Program-made: the position numbers and the translations under genes
Assembly: GCF_016086655.4 (NCBI RefSeq)
Contig: NC_052133.2
Location: 11,926,301 to 11,990,300 of the forward strand
Source: Lepeophtheirus salmonis
Lineage: Eukaryota > Arthropoda > Copepoda > Siphonostomatoida > Caligidae
DNA length: 64,000 nucleotides
Direction of reading: 5' to 3'
Shown: piece after piece, positions 37,372 to 48,289 of the stretch
How the letters are laid out: the number at the start of each line of letters is the position of its first letter
Position numbering within the stretch: the first letter of the stretch is position 1
Notes under the pieces: model-generated
Databases searched by the model: none
The model's input: only the letters and a program-made list of their open reading frames with translations
Told to the model about the DNA's origin: nothing

Positions 37372-38742
37372 TAATTTTAAGTCATTTTGCCGACTAACTT
37401 TTTGTTCACCATATCAATATTACCTCCCTCAAGCGATCCATCTCCTCAACAGCCAGTAATCTTGATCCTGTAAAGTCTGTTAGGGTGTGTTCCTCTTTCA
37501 CACGTCGTGTGGAAAAAGTCATTTACCAAAATGGAGGAAACATTAAATACAAGTATTTAGACTACATTTCTATTGTAAATTTTGTAACTAACTTTTCAAA
37601 AAGTATATAATAACTAATTTATAAGAGTTATTCTCTAAGATCAATTTATATAAAAACAGTCTATATAAATAATCGGATCAAGATACAATAGTAATGTTTG
37701 AACCCATAATGTAAAATAATAATAAGACAGGAAAATCTCCTGGAGGTATAACTAAAAACGGAAAAAATGTAGATGGCAACATTACCAGCAAAGAAAATTT
37801 TTCCCGCAAGAATAACTATCCTGCATTTATATATGTTGGTGTTATTTCATATGCACAATGTTGACTGGTTAAATTCGAAGGATCCTTTGTTAGGCTGTGA
37901 ACCATACTCAACTATCATTGAAGAATAATTACATAGCTGGAGTGATGAATTTGCTAACCTTATTTGATTTAGAACCAGTTTTTATTTTTTTGAGGAAAGG
38001 TTGCGAGATACAATACAAGTATGAAAATGATAAAGAACCAAATGTTGTAGAAACAAAAAACTTATTTTTCCTTTTTTATTTATAGCCATTATACATCTAT
38101 GAATAGTTTAGGTGCACATTCGTATAGAAATATATTATTTGTAAAAACTCATTGTTGAAGCTTTTCCACCATTATAATTATATTTCTGAGTAAGTTTAAA
38201 CAAATATATCTAATATACTTATTTGAATGTTCTCTATTTAAAATATTACTAAATTGAATATAAACTTTGTTAATTTAATTTTAAACTTTCATTGGCGGCT
38301 TTTTTTTTCCTTTTCATCCATTATTGAGTTTTCTCCTCTAATAAGCACAGTAAAGAAAATAATATGATTTTAAATGAATAAAAATATATTTTTTTATCAA
38401 AAATATATATATTTATTAGATGAGTTTTCGATTCAGAAAAAGTACGAGGGAGAGTGGAAGGGGAGAGATTCTTTATGATTAGGAAGACAACATGGAAATA
38501 TATGTAAGATTATAAATTTATATTCAGTGGTTTTTTAAATCTGTTCTATTGAATTTCCTCAAAAATAAATAAATATGTATTTTTTCTCATTTTTACCCTT
38601 CCACAACTGATTGTCAATCATAAGCACATATATTAAAATGTATATCTAGAGGGTGCAGCCAAAAAAAAGTTTTATTAAAATTAGAGTAAATGATTTATTC
38701 AAAAAAGGAGCAGAAGATACAATTATAGAGAATATATATCAC
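37372..38742. other. AT-rich non-coding stretch
   Basis: No supported gene. A 62-codon plus-strand frame at 37897-38085 has no family features. A pyrimidine-rich patch lies at about 37425-37500. Confidence 0.5.
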
Positions 38743-38955
38743 TCAATATAGCCTCTGTTAACCTCAATAACGGCCTCTATTCGGATCATGGTACACGCAG
38801 CACAGGGGCCGAAAACAAAACTCCAATTTAAGTTCTTGCATTCCAGGACAATAGAGTCAATTAAAGACTTTTTTCGTGGTGGGAGGACCTCAGTTTACCT
38901 TTGACTTAAGATAGCTACAGACAAAACTATCCTCGATTATCCTTGGGCACCCAGT
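38743..38955 (-). pseudogene. Mariner C-terminal fragment (family shared with 29.2 kb)
   Basis: Minus strand, ending at a stop at 38743-38745. The well preserved tail KSLIDSIVLECKNLNWSFVF is followed by ACTMIRIEAVIEVNRGYIE. Upstream, in another frame, VKGKLRSSHHEKSL matches the GQWRSSHHKKILIDYIVLES stretch of the plus-strand copy near 29.45 kb. It ends abruptly near 38955, where it meets a non-LTR retrotransposon fragment. The SPDLNP block is degraded to VPKDNRG. Confidence 0.75.
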
Positions 38956-39250
38956 GGTAGCAATGCTCCTGGATCAAATCCAGAGTCATTTTGCAGATGC
39001 TCTATGCCAAAAATGTGGATGAGAACTTTTCCTAAATCATAAAAATTCGTCTCTATCAGTTGTTGTCCGAAAATTTTCGAGCAGGTAAAGTGAAATTTGC
39101 TCATAAGACTCTCTTAAAAAACCAGAGTTCCAGAAGAAATTTCAGAAGTCTCACTTGCTACATTTTAAAACAGTAAAATATTTCTCTGATTGTTGGAAAA
39201 TGTGGCCCCAACCTCCAGTGTTCCCGAGAGTATGAAATATTTGAATTATT
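38956..39250 (-). pseudogene. Non-LTR retrotransposon 3' fragment
   Basis: On the minus strand this piece shares a string of matches with 48290-48440: TTTTTAAGAGAGTCTTA versus TTTTAAGAGAAACTTA, an ACCTGxTCGAxAAT block, and GGACAACAACTGATAGAGAC versus GGACAACAACTGATAGAGAT. In protein form it reads SETSEISSGTLVF*ES, like the E-x-SET-x-H-L-L-C tail that ends many RNase H-bearing non-LTR retrotransposons. The Cys/His residues themselves are not preserved here. It is a short dead fragment. Confidence 0.5.
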
Positions 39251-39743
39251 TCCCAGAAGATGTCAAATGTTTATTCTTTAACACTTTGATGGTATTACAT
39301 GTTCCTCTATTCATGTTTTTTCTTCTCAAACAATCCTTACTAAACTAAAATCTCAAAAAGACCAAGTTATGTATGTTATTCATAGCTTATAAATATGCAT
39401 ATCCTAACTTGACTGACTGAAAGTTCCCCTTCTTCCTTATGAAAAGTTTTATAAAATTTCTAGTAATGTCTTAAAGAGTAAAACAAACAAATATTTTTTG
39501 TGCTTCTGGGTCAAATAGATGCAATAGTTGAGTATCTTATACTTACATAATATCGACATAAAAGGATATTAAATAAAGTTATAAGAATATTTTGAAGAAA
39601 AATGTAAGTCAAACAGAGTTTATTAAAAAGTCTTGGAATGTTATGAAAATCTTTTAGTAAACATCCATTTAGAACTTTTTGCACAATAGTTTTGGAAGTG
39701 AGGTCAGCTGTATAGGTCAGATTAATTTCTCGTAATTCGAAAA
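39251..39743. other. Non-coding stretch with an unexplained short ORF
   Basis: An 80-codon minus-strand frame (39511-39753) starts MASIFELREINLTYTADLTS and its first 50 codons look protein-like. It lies directly in front of a mariner N-terminal fragment and may be the antisense of that element's leader. I recognise no family. Confidence 0.3.
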
Positions 39744-39885
39744 TGGAAGCCATAATAAGAAGTTGCCGTTTTAGTCCACGTCGGTCACACCAACGTCATG
39801 ATCATGCTCGTAGTCGGGAACCAGACGATCTGGAGGGTCAAAAATGGGTTTCACTCTCAAGATTTATCTAGCATTTTGGGTCTAG
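39744..39885 (+). pseudogene. Mariner N-terminal (helix-turn-helix) fragment
   Basis: Plus strand. After a degraded start, EVAVLVHVGHTNVMIMLVVG is followed by NQTIWRVKNGFHSQ. It corresponds to KRKEVGVLVRASHTNIMNIL, then SVSIHTVSQVRKR, at the N-terminus of the minus-strand copy at 52.3 kb. It is cut off after the recognition helix. Directly at its end, around 39886, begins the minus-strand half of the same family, pointing the other way. Confidence 0.75.
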
Positions 39886-40220
39886 CATATGGCCAGTTAA
39901 TAACAGGATCAACATTGAAGGATTTTTCATTATGATGTATTTACAGCACTGAAGACACGTGTTTTGTTTTTTTTTTGTTTTTTTTTGACGTTATTACGTT
40001 TATGTCGTTTTTGAACCTTAAAGGGCATCACACCACCAATTTTTACTGTTCTTGACACCGTAGACTTGGCAATGGTTTTTTTCCTTACGCAACTTAGTCA
40101 TTTTCATTATTGCATTTACTTGAAAGACCTCTCGGGGAGCTTGTGGAGTTAGTTTAGTTAGTTGACTACTTCGAAGTTTATCTTCAACGTTAGTTCCAGC
40201 TTCAAGTCTTCTAGATTAAT
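39886..40220 (-). pseudogene. Mariner N-terminal half, opposite orientation to its neighbour
   Basis: Minus strand. Readable pieces are VFQVNAIMKMTKL (compare AFEVNPRSKMTEL of the 52-kb copy), KIGGVMPLKVQKRHK (compare VKKAGGKSL...KRPLLTP) and EKSFNVDPVINWPYARPK, the first catalytic-Asp block FSDEKTFTVDPVIN. The stretch AGGATCAACATTGAAGGATT at about 39896 is the direct counterpart of AGGATCAACAGTGAAGGTTT at 51.9 kb. A poly-T insertion at about 39967-39988 and many frame breaks mark decay. Everything after the first catalytic block is missing. Confidence 0.7.
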
Positions 40221-40913
40221 TAAAATAAAACTCCAAGACTTTTGGAATTGCTATATTTTTTTTAGCGAGAAATAGTTTAATAGTGTTGACTCGAGAAATT
40301 ATCGAATTGCCATGAGTCAATAATTTGTATACCTGAAAAAAATTGGAAGTTCCCTTTCAAATTTAAAAGACCGATATTCCATATAATATTTTAACGGAAG
40401 TCAGTTCATTTTTTATTACTTAACCTCAACAAATCATAATTACTATAATGTTGACTAATTATAAGTTTCAGTTTTATAACTTTTGCAACAAAATCTATTC
40501 ATATTTATTCACTAAGGTTTTATCATTATTTTTGTTAAAATTGGGATATTTTACTTATATTACATATTTCTAATTTTTTTTTTTTTTAATTACCATAACA
40601 ACATTTTTTAATAAATACATGATGACAATTATTAATATTATAATAAGGTCTGCCAAAAGCTGTATTTTTTGCATCATAACATAACCATAACCAAAAACAC
40701 ATCAACGAGTGTGTACTCCATCATCTAATAAATTGTGAGATTAGCAGAAAAAAGTTTTATTTCAAACGTGATAACAGAAATCAAACAAAAGTTGGTCATT
40801 CAATAAATAAATGTACCTTAAATTCTATTATAAACAAAGTATTTAAACCATCTAGTACCACATTTTGTGTAAAAACAAAAAAAAACCTTGAAAAGAAATC
40901 AAGAAAAGGAGAA
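40221..40913. other. AT-rich non-coding stretch
   Basis: Nothing recognised. Confidence 0.5.
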
Positions 40914-41240
40914 ATGTACAATTTATTATTTCCAACATATAAAAGTACTGTTTCACATTGCAGACACAATTTAATTTCTTTTGAAAGGCCTAATTTAGAC
41001 GTGGAGTATAAATTAGAAAGGAAAACATCGAATCATGGACTCTTGTACGGTTTTAGGAAAGCTAGTGATCTCGATCATGTCACCTCAAAAATTATAAGTA
41101 GATTACAATGTTTACTATCTAGAACAGAAAAAAGCAATGTTTATTCCACGATGAGTTTTGCCAGTGCTGCTCAGAAAGAGTTTGTATGTATCAAATTAGC
41201 AAAGAGGAGAGAAGAAAACAGTGTTAGAGGAAGCAAATAA
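40914..41240 (+). CDS. Hypothetical 108-residue ORF
   Basis: An ATG in a purine-rich context (GGAGAAATGT) opens an uninterrupted frame of 108 codons, MYNLLFPTYKSTVSHCRHNL onward, closing with a basic tail (KLAKRREENSVRGSK). The stop overlaps a tandem AAATAAAATAAAA, so an AATAAA signal sits at the stop codon. Its composition is less AT-rich than its flanks and this is a long frame for such AT-rich DNA. No signal peptide, membrane segment or known domain is visible and I do not recognise it. It could be a small gene, a terminal exon, an old repeat or chance. Confidence 0.25.
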   Translation: MYNLLFPTYKSTVSHCRHNLISFERPNLDVEYKLERKTSNHGLLYGFRKASDLDHVTSKIISRLQCLLSRTEKSNVYSTMSFASAAQKEFVCIKLAKRREENSVRGSK

Positions 41241-41404
41241 AATAAAATCTTTTAACGAGTGTGAACACTTATAGCTAGAGTTCTACGATTATGAAATAAT
41301 TATTTATAATGATTAGAATTGATGTATCGACTTGTTTTTTGTTTTGTTTTTTAAATAGTAAACACAAATTGTAAAGTCTGATTTATTAAGTTTTATGATG
41401 AGGT

Positions 41405-41878
41405 TTGGTCTATCCTGTGTGGTCTGGGATGGTTAGTCTAGTCTCCAAGAGATCCCTAAAAATATTATTCACGGTCCAGATTGGGAGGCCAGTCACATTT
41501 GAAACCTCCCGGTTTGAAATCTCCATGATGTTATGTAGAAAATTCATTCTCACTGTGCAACGACGTTTCTCCTCTGTCAATTCATTCTTCTTTATATATG
41601 GAGTAGCTGTTACCGGCTTACACAAGCACCTATTTGATTTTAACGTCTTGTATATGTTATTCAATTGGGGCGGGGGAAATATTTATGAAGTGTTGATATC
41701 GACAAAGCGCATTGAGATTAAAAATTTGGGCAGGAAGACGACATTTGAGATTTTATATCTTTTCGATACATATATTAGCCCTAGGTTCATACAAGGCTTG
41801 TTGAAAGGAAATTGTGAATCCCTTGATAAAATTCAGTATACTATGGCTGAAATTTTTGATTCATACAATGAATACTAA
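41405..41878 (+). other. 157-codon open frame, partly antisense to a transposase
   Basis: This is among the longest open frames of the window (nominally from 41405). Its first 85 codons lie antisense to a recognisable mariner helix-turn-helix fragment and are probably not a protein. The last 60 codons (IEIKNLGRKTTFEILYLFDT to IFDSYNEY) lie outside that overlap and look protein-like, but no family is recognised. I list it as an open frame, not as a gene. Confidence 0.2.
41410..41664 (-). pseudogene. Mariner helix-turn-helix fragment
   Basis: Minus strand, uninterrupted for 84 codons. TEEKRRCTVRMNFLHNIMEI is followed by SNREVSNVTGLPIWTVNNIF, RDLLETRLTIP. The pattern (helix, I/V-S-x-x-TG-x-P-x-x-TV-x-x-I, then a FxETG-like turn) is the first helix-turn-helix of a mariner transposase. 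The linker and everything downstream are missing, and upstream codons have no recognised counterpart. Assignment rests on this one domain, so it is moderate. Confidence 0.55.
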
Positions 41879-41879
41879 A

Positions 41880-42551
41880 TGAAGTTACTGTATCTTTAGG
41901 ATGTGTATATACATAAAAATGTCTTAAAAGGTTGTTGATTCATGTCCTTGAGATTTCAATTACATATGTATACACATAAGCGTAGTATAACATATAAATA
42001 TTCATTGATATATTTAACGGATATATGTCATTAGATTGAAAGTCTAAAATAGGAAGGAAAGTAAAAGAGATTGACACTTCATATATAGCCTAGATTCAAA
42101 TCAATTTTCTTTGATATGGTATTTATTTATGTAATATAAAATATATATCTAAGCACTAGTAGGTTAAATAAGTGACTAAGTGAGTCAACAAAAGTTAAAT
42201 ACATGAATAGATATAGGTATATACTAAGTATGTTTTTAGAAAAAAAAGAAAAACCTTTCCCTTTTAAGACCTCCTTACCTAGATGTCGTTCCTTTGAATA
42301 GTGTCTTAATTTATTAATACCACTATACATAGATATTTATATATGAATGGTCTGTTTGTGAACATTACAATGCGTTAAATAGAAGGGTTGATATTTATAA
42401 TTAAGAAAAAAAGAGGTGTTCTAAAAAGAGATATTTATAATGTTTTGTTATTTTTTCAATACTTGTAAAGTATTGAACGGAAAAGCTCAACATATCGATA
42501 TACAAGGCTAGATTGATAGGTGAACTAATATGGAATTAATTAATTATGCCA
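41880..42551. other. AT-rich non-coding stretch
   Basis: Nothing recognised. Confidence 0.5.
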
Positions 42552-42720
42552 TACAGACTGGATACCCGAAACGTGCAGTAGCATATAATCATGATTTTTA
42601 GCTAGAACGTCTTATTACGTAGCCAAACAACAATTGAAACAAAAATAAACAAGTTTTAATTATTTTCAATGACTCTAAGTGTTAAATAAATAATAAAGGT
42701 AAATATATTAATTACACATT
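42552..42720. repeat. Arm of the AACTTGCAGTAG inverted-repeat family
   Basis: Starting TACAGACTGGATACCCGAAA then CGTGCAGTAGCATATAAT, this stretch aligns with the left end of the 54.9-kb copy (GTTGACCCAAAACTTGCAGT then AGCATGT). Further in it aligns with the reverse complement of that copy's right arm and with 23.0 kb (CGTAGCCAAACAACAATTGA, then AACAAAAATAAACAAG). Similarity fades after about 42700. Confidence 0.6.
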
Positions 42721-44394
42721 TAAATTTGTATTTTCTTCCTCCCATAAGTATTTCGGTTCTGTAGTTTAAACATGGGCCTCCACTTAGTAGAACAAAGTAT
42801 ATTCGTGTGAAATACTGTTTTAATGTAGGATACAGAAAATTTCATGGTGACTGTCCAATAAGAGTTCCTTTGACAGGCGGTTTGGTTTTCTACTGTAAAA
42901 AGTAATATTATGAAAAGTCCCTTTTTTCCATTTTAAAAAGAAAGAACGACTTCTCCTCTTTGAACGGCTGTTGAAATCAACACTAATTAAAATATCCAAA
43001 TTTATTTTCTTTAAATTTTAAAAACACTTATCATCAATATACCTTAGTACAAAGGAGTATAAAGAGATTACTAAATACTTATCACAAATACATTTTACTG
43101 CGTGTGATCCAAAATAATCATCTTATCTTTATAGAAATATGGAAAAACCCCTTTCAAGTTGTCATGTAAAGTATGGAAACTCTGAGAAACATCATGTTAA
43201 CATATGCCTTATAATTTATAATTCTGTTAATATTCTGCTGTTTCATTTCAAAGGAGCTTTTATAAATTCTAGAAATAATCAAATAATTTTACATTGATTG
43301 ACCATCTAATAAAATATCAAGATCTCCAAGTATTACTGTTATTTAAAACTGACAATTTTTTTAGAAAACCCAGATTGATTGAGTTCATAAAGGCTATGCG
43401 TATAACCAGTTTACGCTACCCAAAGTTTATGAACCAATGATCTTCCTTTTAAGTATTTTCCTCCGGAAACAAAATAAACTGTTCTTCCTAATAAAAATGT
43501 GTATTTTTATTAGGCATTTTTCTTCTGCATGATATAAAGACATTATTTCTCTCATTTGTAGTGTAAAAACACATTTTTTTAATAGATATGTCTACTACGG
43601 TAATTAACAAGGAATGATCATAGTTGGTTTTTTTAAATGTGTATATATGTAATATAGCTAACATCATTTCGAAATAATCGACGCTAGCCTGCCTGTAGTT
43701 GCTCTTGTTCATACCACTAATTCTCAATCCTGATAAAAATAATCTCTTGAGCAGAGATGTATAAAATATGTACTAGAAAGAAGGAGTAGGATCTTTTACT
43801 TGGTAATCTTAACATGCCTTATATTTTCCAAAGCTATTGTCATTAATATTTCGTTTCTTCTGCTCATGAAAGACAAAGATTAGCAATGAGGGACTGCATA
43901 GGATTTATATGGGTGTGTAAATCCTTGTTGGACTGTGTGTAGAACTGAGTATCGACGTAGAAATAATTCCAGCGTATGTGTAAGTCCGTGATATATACAT
44001 AATGGGATTTGTCTTTATTTCCTTTATTTCACGGCTACTTGCACTTGACATTCATTTTCGATTTATTTTATTTTTACATAAACCAGTACATATTTTATAC
44101 ATTACGGATCTTAAGTCATTGATATTTAGTTTATTTGTTACTTTTAGTCACTTCAAAAAAGGTCAACAGCTCATATCATAACTTAAATCTCCTTATACCG
44201 GGTAGTACATTGAAATCTGAATAGTGACTAATTCAATAATTCATTAAGATTGAGTACTTGAAATTAATTCATACTTTGATATATGAGAGCATACACAATT
44301 ACTTACAAAAAAAAATCGGAGCTCTCTAGTTTACGTACAAGTCGAGAAAATGACACATGAACGTGATTGACAAATAATATACATTCGCACACCA
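42721..44394. other. AT-rich non-coding stretch
   Basis: No supported gene. Patches at about 42770-42900 and 43880-44000 are a little GC-richer but unrecognised. Confidence 0.5.
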
Positions 44395-45030
44395 GCAGTT
44401 GGGAGTCACCAGGATCACTGTCTACTCCCTCAGCAAGTCCAAAACGTTGAAGAGGAAGAGTGATCTGTTAAAAAGGCCAAACTGGATCCAAAAGAGTTAA
44501 AGAAAACAGTCAATGACAATCCCCTCAAGTCCTTTAGGGCCCATACGAGAGAGTTTGCGGTTTCACACCAAAGTGTCCAAATAGGGGGGGGAGAAGAGCC
44601 TAGTGTAGATGTAAAGGCCACTTTTACACCAGCAATGAAAACAAACCATCCTTTCCTTTGCAAAAATTCTTTTTTGAGCCGTTTTGAACTCTTTTTTGAC
44701 ACGTTTGCCCCCCCCGTATAGCCCTCCCCCACCCTCAACTACATTTTTTGGATTCATGTGAGGGGAAGGCCTGCAGTGTCAGGCATTCAAACACCAAGGC
44801 CTCAAAACCACTGTCAACTAGAACTGAGGACTACATTCGTAACAGTTTCTAGGACTTCTGTCGCTGTATGGAAACCATCACTGCCGTTAAGGGCGACTGC
44901 ACTAATGGGAGCTCAGGCACACATTTATTTACAGTATTAATTTTTTGGATCTGTTATTGTTGATTAATAAATTAGATCCTGTTGAATTTTAAAGCTCAAA
45001 GTGTTCAGATTTGAATGGACTACTTTGAAC
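44395..45030 (+). mobile_element. Mariner deletion derivative, copy 2
   Basis: Plus strand, homologous to 19.58-20.22 kb. QQLGVTRITVYSLSKSKTLK-type sequence is spread over frames (about 44396-44455). Then KRPNWIQKS, GPxRESLRFHTKV-type remains, a C-rich tract, LNYIFWIHV (compare LDYxxWxxIE) and EGKACSVRHSNTKASKPLS, TEDYIRNSF, CRCMETITAVKGD. As in copy 1, the region between the RCKxILNE helix and the SPDLNPLDY block is absent, so neither the first nor the second catalytic block is present. The right end TCAAAGTGTTCAGATTTGAA matches copy 1 but the last bases (CTGTA) are lost. Confidence 0.75.
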
Positions 45031-46852
45031 AAGAAACATTCATCTTCTTGTGATTAGATATTTGCTACAGATAAAGTTGTAGGTCTGTTTTGGTATACAA
45101 TTACTTCAACAACACGGATAATCCCCGTTATTCAAGGTTTTAATAACTCGGATTCTGTTATTTATGCAATTTGTGAGTCTATAAGTCCGTGGTTCATAAA
45201 CACAGCTCACACAATAGCTGTTGATGTAAAACGGTGGATCTATTTGTACGTCAATCCGTATCTAGTTCAATATCATTTTATAAAGTAGGATCCGTTCTTC
45301 ACAACCCACCTGTTGAGAAATACTGATACATTTTTAGAGATGATAAATTCGGCGCATAAAAATTAACTCATCTTGATGACATCAAAAACGATATGGTATC
45401 CCTGGAAGTTAGATTATTTGTTGTCGAGTTTAAATGTGGCTCCCATCTTATGCACTTGTTGCTAGGAAGAATAAGGAAAACTATCGCAACAATTTGATGA
45501 AGAAATATTTTAGATTTATGTTGCAATGTCTTAACCGGCATTATTGGTGTTTTATAGTGACTACAACAACTGAAATGAAGTAGTTTCTAAGTCTTTAAAG
45601 GTGATCAACATAAACTTTTCCAAAGAAACAAGATACCTGAAGTTTAAATTATGAGATGTGTGACTAGAACTTATCATAGCTATCATTCATTATTTTATTT
45701 TATATTATTCACTATGAGTAAAGACTAGCTATAAAAAAGCAAATATCTTAGGACTGTTGGATGGTAAAATAAGTCTGACTAATAAAAAAAAGAGTGAAAG
45801 GGTGCGAAAAAAAGACTGATAAAGAAATCAGTTCTAGGACCGATCCAACACTACAGCCTAATCAACAATATTTCTTCTTTTTTTATCCATTTTGACATGT
45901 TACATATTTAATATACATAATAAAAAATAACCATATCAACAATTATTATTATTAAATCAAAGAGTGCTCCAACGGAATATGCATATGCATAAATATAAAA
46001 CTGTAGATAGGCATGAAATCCTATGTTATATGTTTTATTATTCTGGAGGCATGTTTCGAAGGGGATGTATTATGTACATAATAAAATATCCCGACTAAGT
46101 TGTCCGTATGTAAAGAGTTATTTCCTTTAAAGAAATGCAGATATTTAAGTCAACATGAATCAGTCTGACTTATGTAACTTCAAGGAGAGAAAAAAAAGTG
46201 AGATTTCTCACATGAAACAGACTTTTTGAATACATACATACTCGTAGTTAGTATAACTTTGCATATATGTACATGGATGAGAATTAAGATAAGAGCAAAC
46301 ATTTCATAATATTAACATAATAAAAACAATAATTTGCAGTAGTACATAGTAATAATAATATAAATGAAATTTTGCACAAAAAATAATGTTCCAAAATGTG
46401 TAACATTCATTGGGCATTTTTTGTAAGGGGAAGGATTTCATCGTCAGATACTCATTTGTTCATTTTCTCCCCTGCATTTGTTCAGTTTTTTTTCCAAATT
46501 TAGTTCATTACTAAATAATTTTATTCACACTAAATATAAACGTTTCAACATAATCCAAATCAAAAACCTTAGCACACCACATAACACAGATTTTAAATAC
46601 TAAGAAACAAGCAAACAAAAATATATATATAAAACTTTTCATGTTTAAAACAATGGTCCAAATAAGAAAAATCAAAACTAAAAATAATGATTAATTCAAC
46701 CGAAAAACAATTAAAAAAATAATAACTTTAGTTGCAAAATAGTTTTGAGTTAACTGAAGAATTAGTGCATTAATTTAATAACTTTGATGTATTAATTAAT
46801 ATTGTGGATGTTGTTTGTTAAGTTTAAGTATTTTTTTGTCCTGTTTCCATCA
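45031..46852. other. Non-coding stretch with a possible Tigger-like terminus
   Basis: At about 45095-45185, CAACAACACGGATAATCCCC, then GTTATTCAAGG and TAATAACTCGGATTCTGTTA, resembles pogo/Tigger ends (runs of CGGATAA and GTTATTC). No transposase or opposite end is seen. The patch at 45300-45600 is GC-richer with an open frame containing MVSLEVRLFVVEFKCGSHLM, unrecognised. The rest is AT-rich. Confidence 0.3.
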
Positions 46853-47265
46853 GGGTGACCAATAAGCCTTCGGACAGCAACTTCAACTAAATACTTCTCC
46901 TAGACGGGTGTATATTTTAATTTTTTTTAAATAAGATTTATGCTATCTACATCTTAGTTTATTGTGAAACAAACTTTTTTTCTAAAACGTGTTTTTGAGC
47001 CTCTAACGACGACATCTTTAACCCTTAGCCGCGGCATCATTTCCCTTCATTTAGAAAGGAAGAACTGTAATCCCATTACCAAGGCCCTGAAAGGCATCAT
47101 TTTGTCAAGTCATTGGTATATTACACAATCAAGTGTACAAGGACACCAGGAGTGTCGATGACAGGGCCTGGAGTGGTCGCACAAGGTCCATGAGGAAAAC
47201 CAGATTGATCGAGGGAACGAGGTCGAAGATCAAGTGGAAAAAGAAAGTGTCTATATGGACATTGT
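46853..47265 (+). pseudogene. Mariner N-terminal fragment
   Basis: Plus strand. A possible terminus, CAGGGTGACCAATAAGCCTT, lies near 46853. The coding remnant reads RGIISLHLERKNCNPITKAL (about 47028-47090). After a frame change it reads KVYKDTRSVDDRAWSGRTRS, then MRKTRLIEGTRSKI, the helix-turn-helix plus the DRPRSGRPRSVRT-like linker. It stops before any catalytic block. The minus-strand retrotransposon relic begins about 150 bp further on. Confidence 0.7.
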
Positions 47266-47417
47266 TTGTTTATTCGTTTAGCTCCAAGATGCACCACACC
47301 ACACTGGAACTCAATCCAGTATCAGCTGGTAGAGGTTCATCTAAGAATTGCTAACTTTATTATTATAAAATAAATCATAATTACATACCACAATAAAAAT
47401 CCTCAAGAGTTGCTCCT

Positions 47418-48178
47418 TCATTGATTCTTTTCTTTTCCACAGACTTCATAGCAAGCTTCTGTCATTGTACGTCCACAGTCATAGATAATATAAAATGGTT
47501 TTTCCCCATCTTCTTCATAGATTCGACAGATCGGGCTCAGGGTTTTACCCATTTTAAAAAGATGTCTATTAAGTTGTATATGGCCACATATCATACTGAC
47601 TATAATTGAGATTTGATGTCTCTTGTATTTGTAAACTTTTGTTACGATGTATGGCTTGACGATAAACTGCTTAAATTGGCAGCGGCTATCCAACTGTTGC
47701 CAAATAGTTCGCCACTCTCTTCTGATTGCTTTCTTTGCCTGACACGTGGAATTAGGGACAGAGACTGGTGTATCCCGTTCTGCATCTTCCTTAGCCGAAG
47801 CATCAGTTCCTGGGTTATTATTGTAACCATTCATCTATCCAACTTTGATAACACACTTAGAATTCTTGAGGGCCTTTTTACAGCAATAAATTTCTTCGTT
47901 CAATATGCCCCCTGGTTTTATATTAAAGCTGTCTATAGCGGACAGGCTATCAGATATTATCAATATCATCTTGCCATTCCTATTGTCAAATGGATGATTA
48001 CCTACTAAATTTCTGATAGCTTCAACTTCAGCTTGGAATACTGTGTTTATATCATAAAGTCTTAATGAACATTCCCCAATAACTGCGTCATGTTGTGTTA
48101 AGGCAAAATCAACACCTATGTGACCATTTATTCTTGCTTTGTCAGTATATCAAACTATATCATATTCTTTTATATTAC
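47418..48178 (-). pseudogene. Non-LTR retrotransposon: RNase H domain and C-terminus
   Basis: In such retroelements this domain degrades the RNA strand after reverse transcription. The minus strand reads almost continuously for about 250 codons with two stops, each of which would be TGG with one base changed (TGA before YTDKARINGH; TAG before MNGYNNNPG). The four RNase HI acidic residues are all visible: Asp in YTDKAR, Glu in FQAEVEAI, Asp in IISDSLSAI and Asp in NPGTDASAKE. A C-terminal segment follows (KAIRREWRTIWQQ, then MICGHIQLNRHLFKMGKTLS, PICRIYEEDGEKPFYIIYDC), matching the C-x2-C...H...C tail of jockey/I/R1-type elements with two of four residues changed. The stop is at 47418. The reverse transcriptase and endonuclease are absent, so this is a 5'-truncated copy. 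AATAATAAAG follows near 47360. Confidence 0.82.
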
Positions 48179-48289
48179 ATACACTTCGTAAAAATATGTG
48201 TCCAGAAATAAATATTTATGTGCTTTCTTGGCTGTTGAAGTTATTCTAAGACTTATGGGGCAATGATTTTGTTGATGTTGAACTTGCCT

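Noticed and set aside
41405..41664. First part of the 157-codon plus-strand ORF as a gene
   Set aside because: It is antisense to a recognisable mariner helix-turn-helix frame of equal openness on the minus strand.
47421..48008. Plus-strand ORFs of 62 and 131 codons
   Set aside because: Antisense to the RNase H and C-terminal domain of the non-LTR relic.
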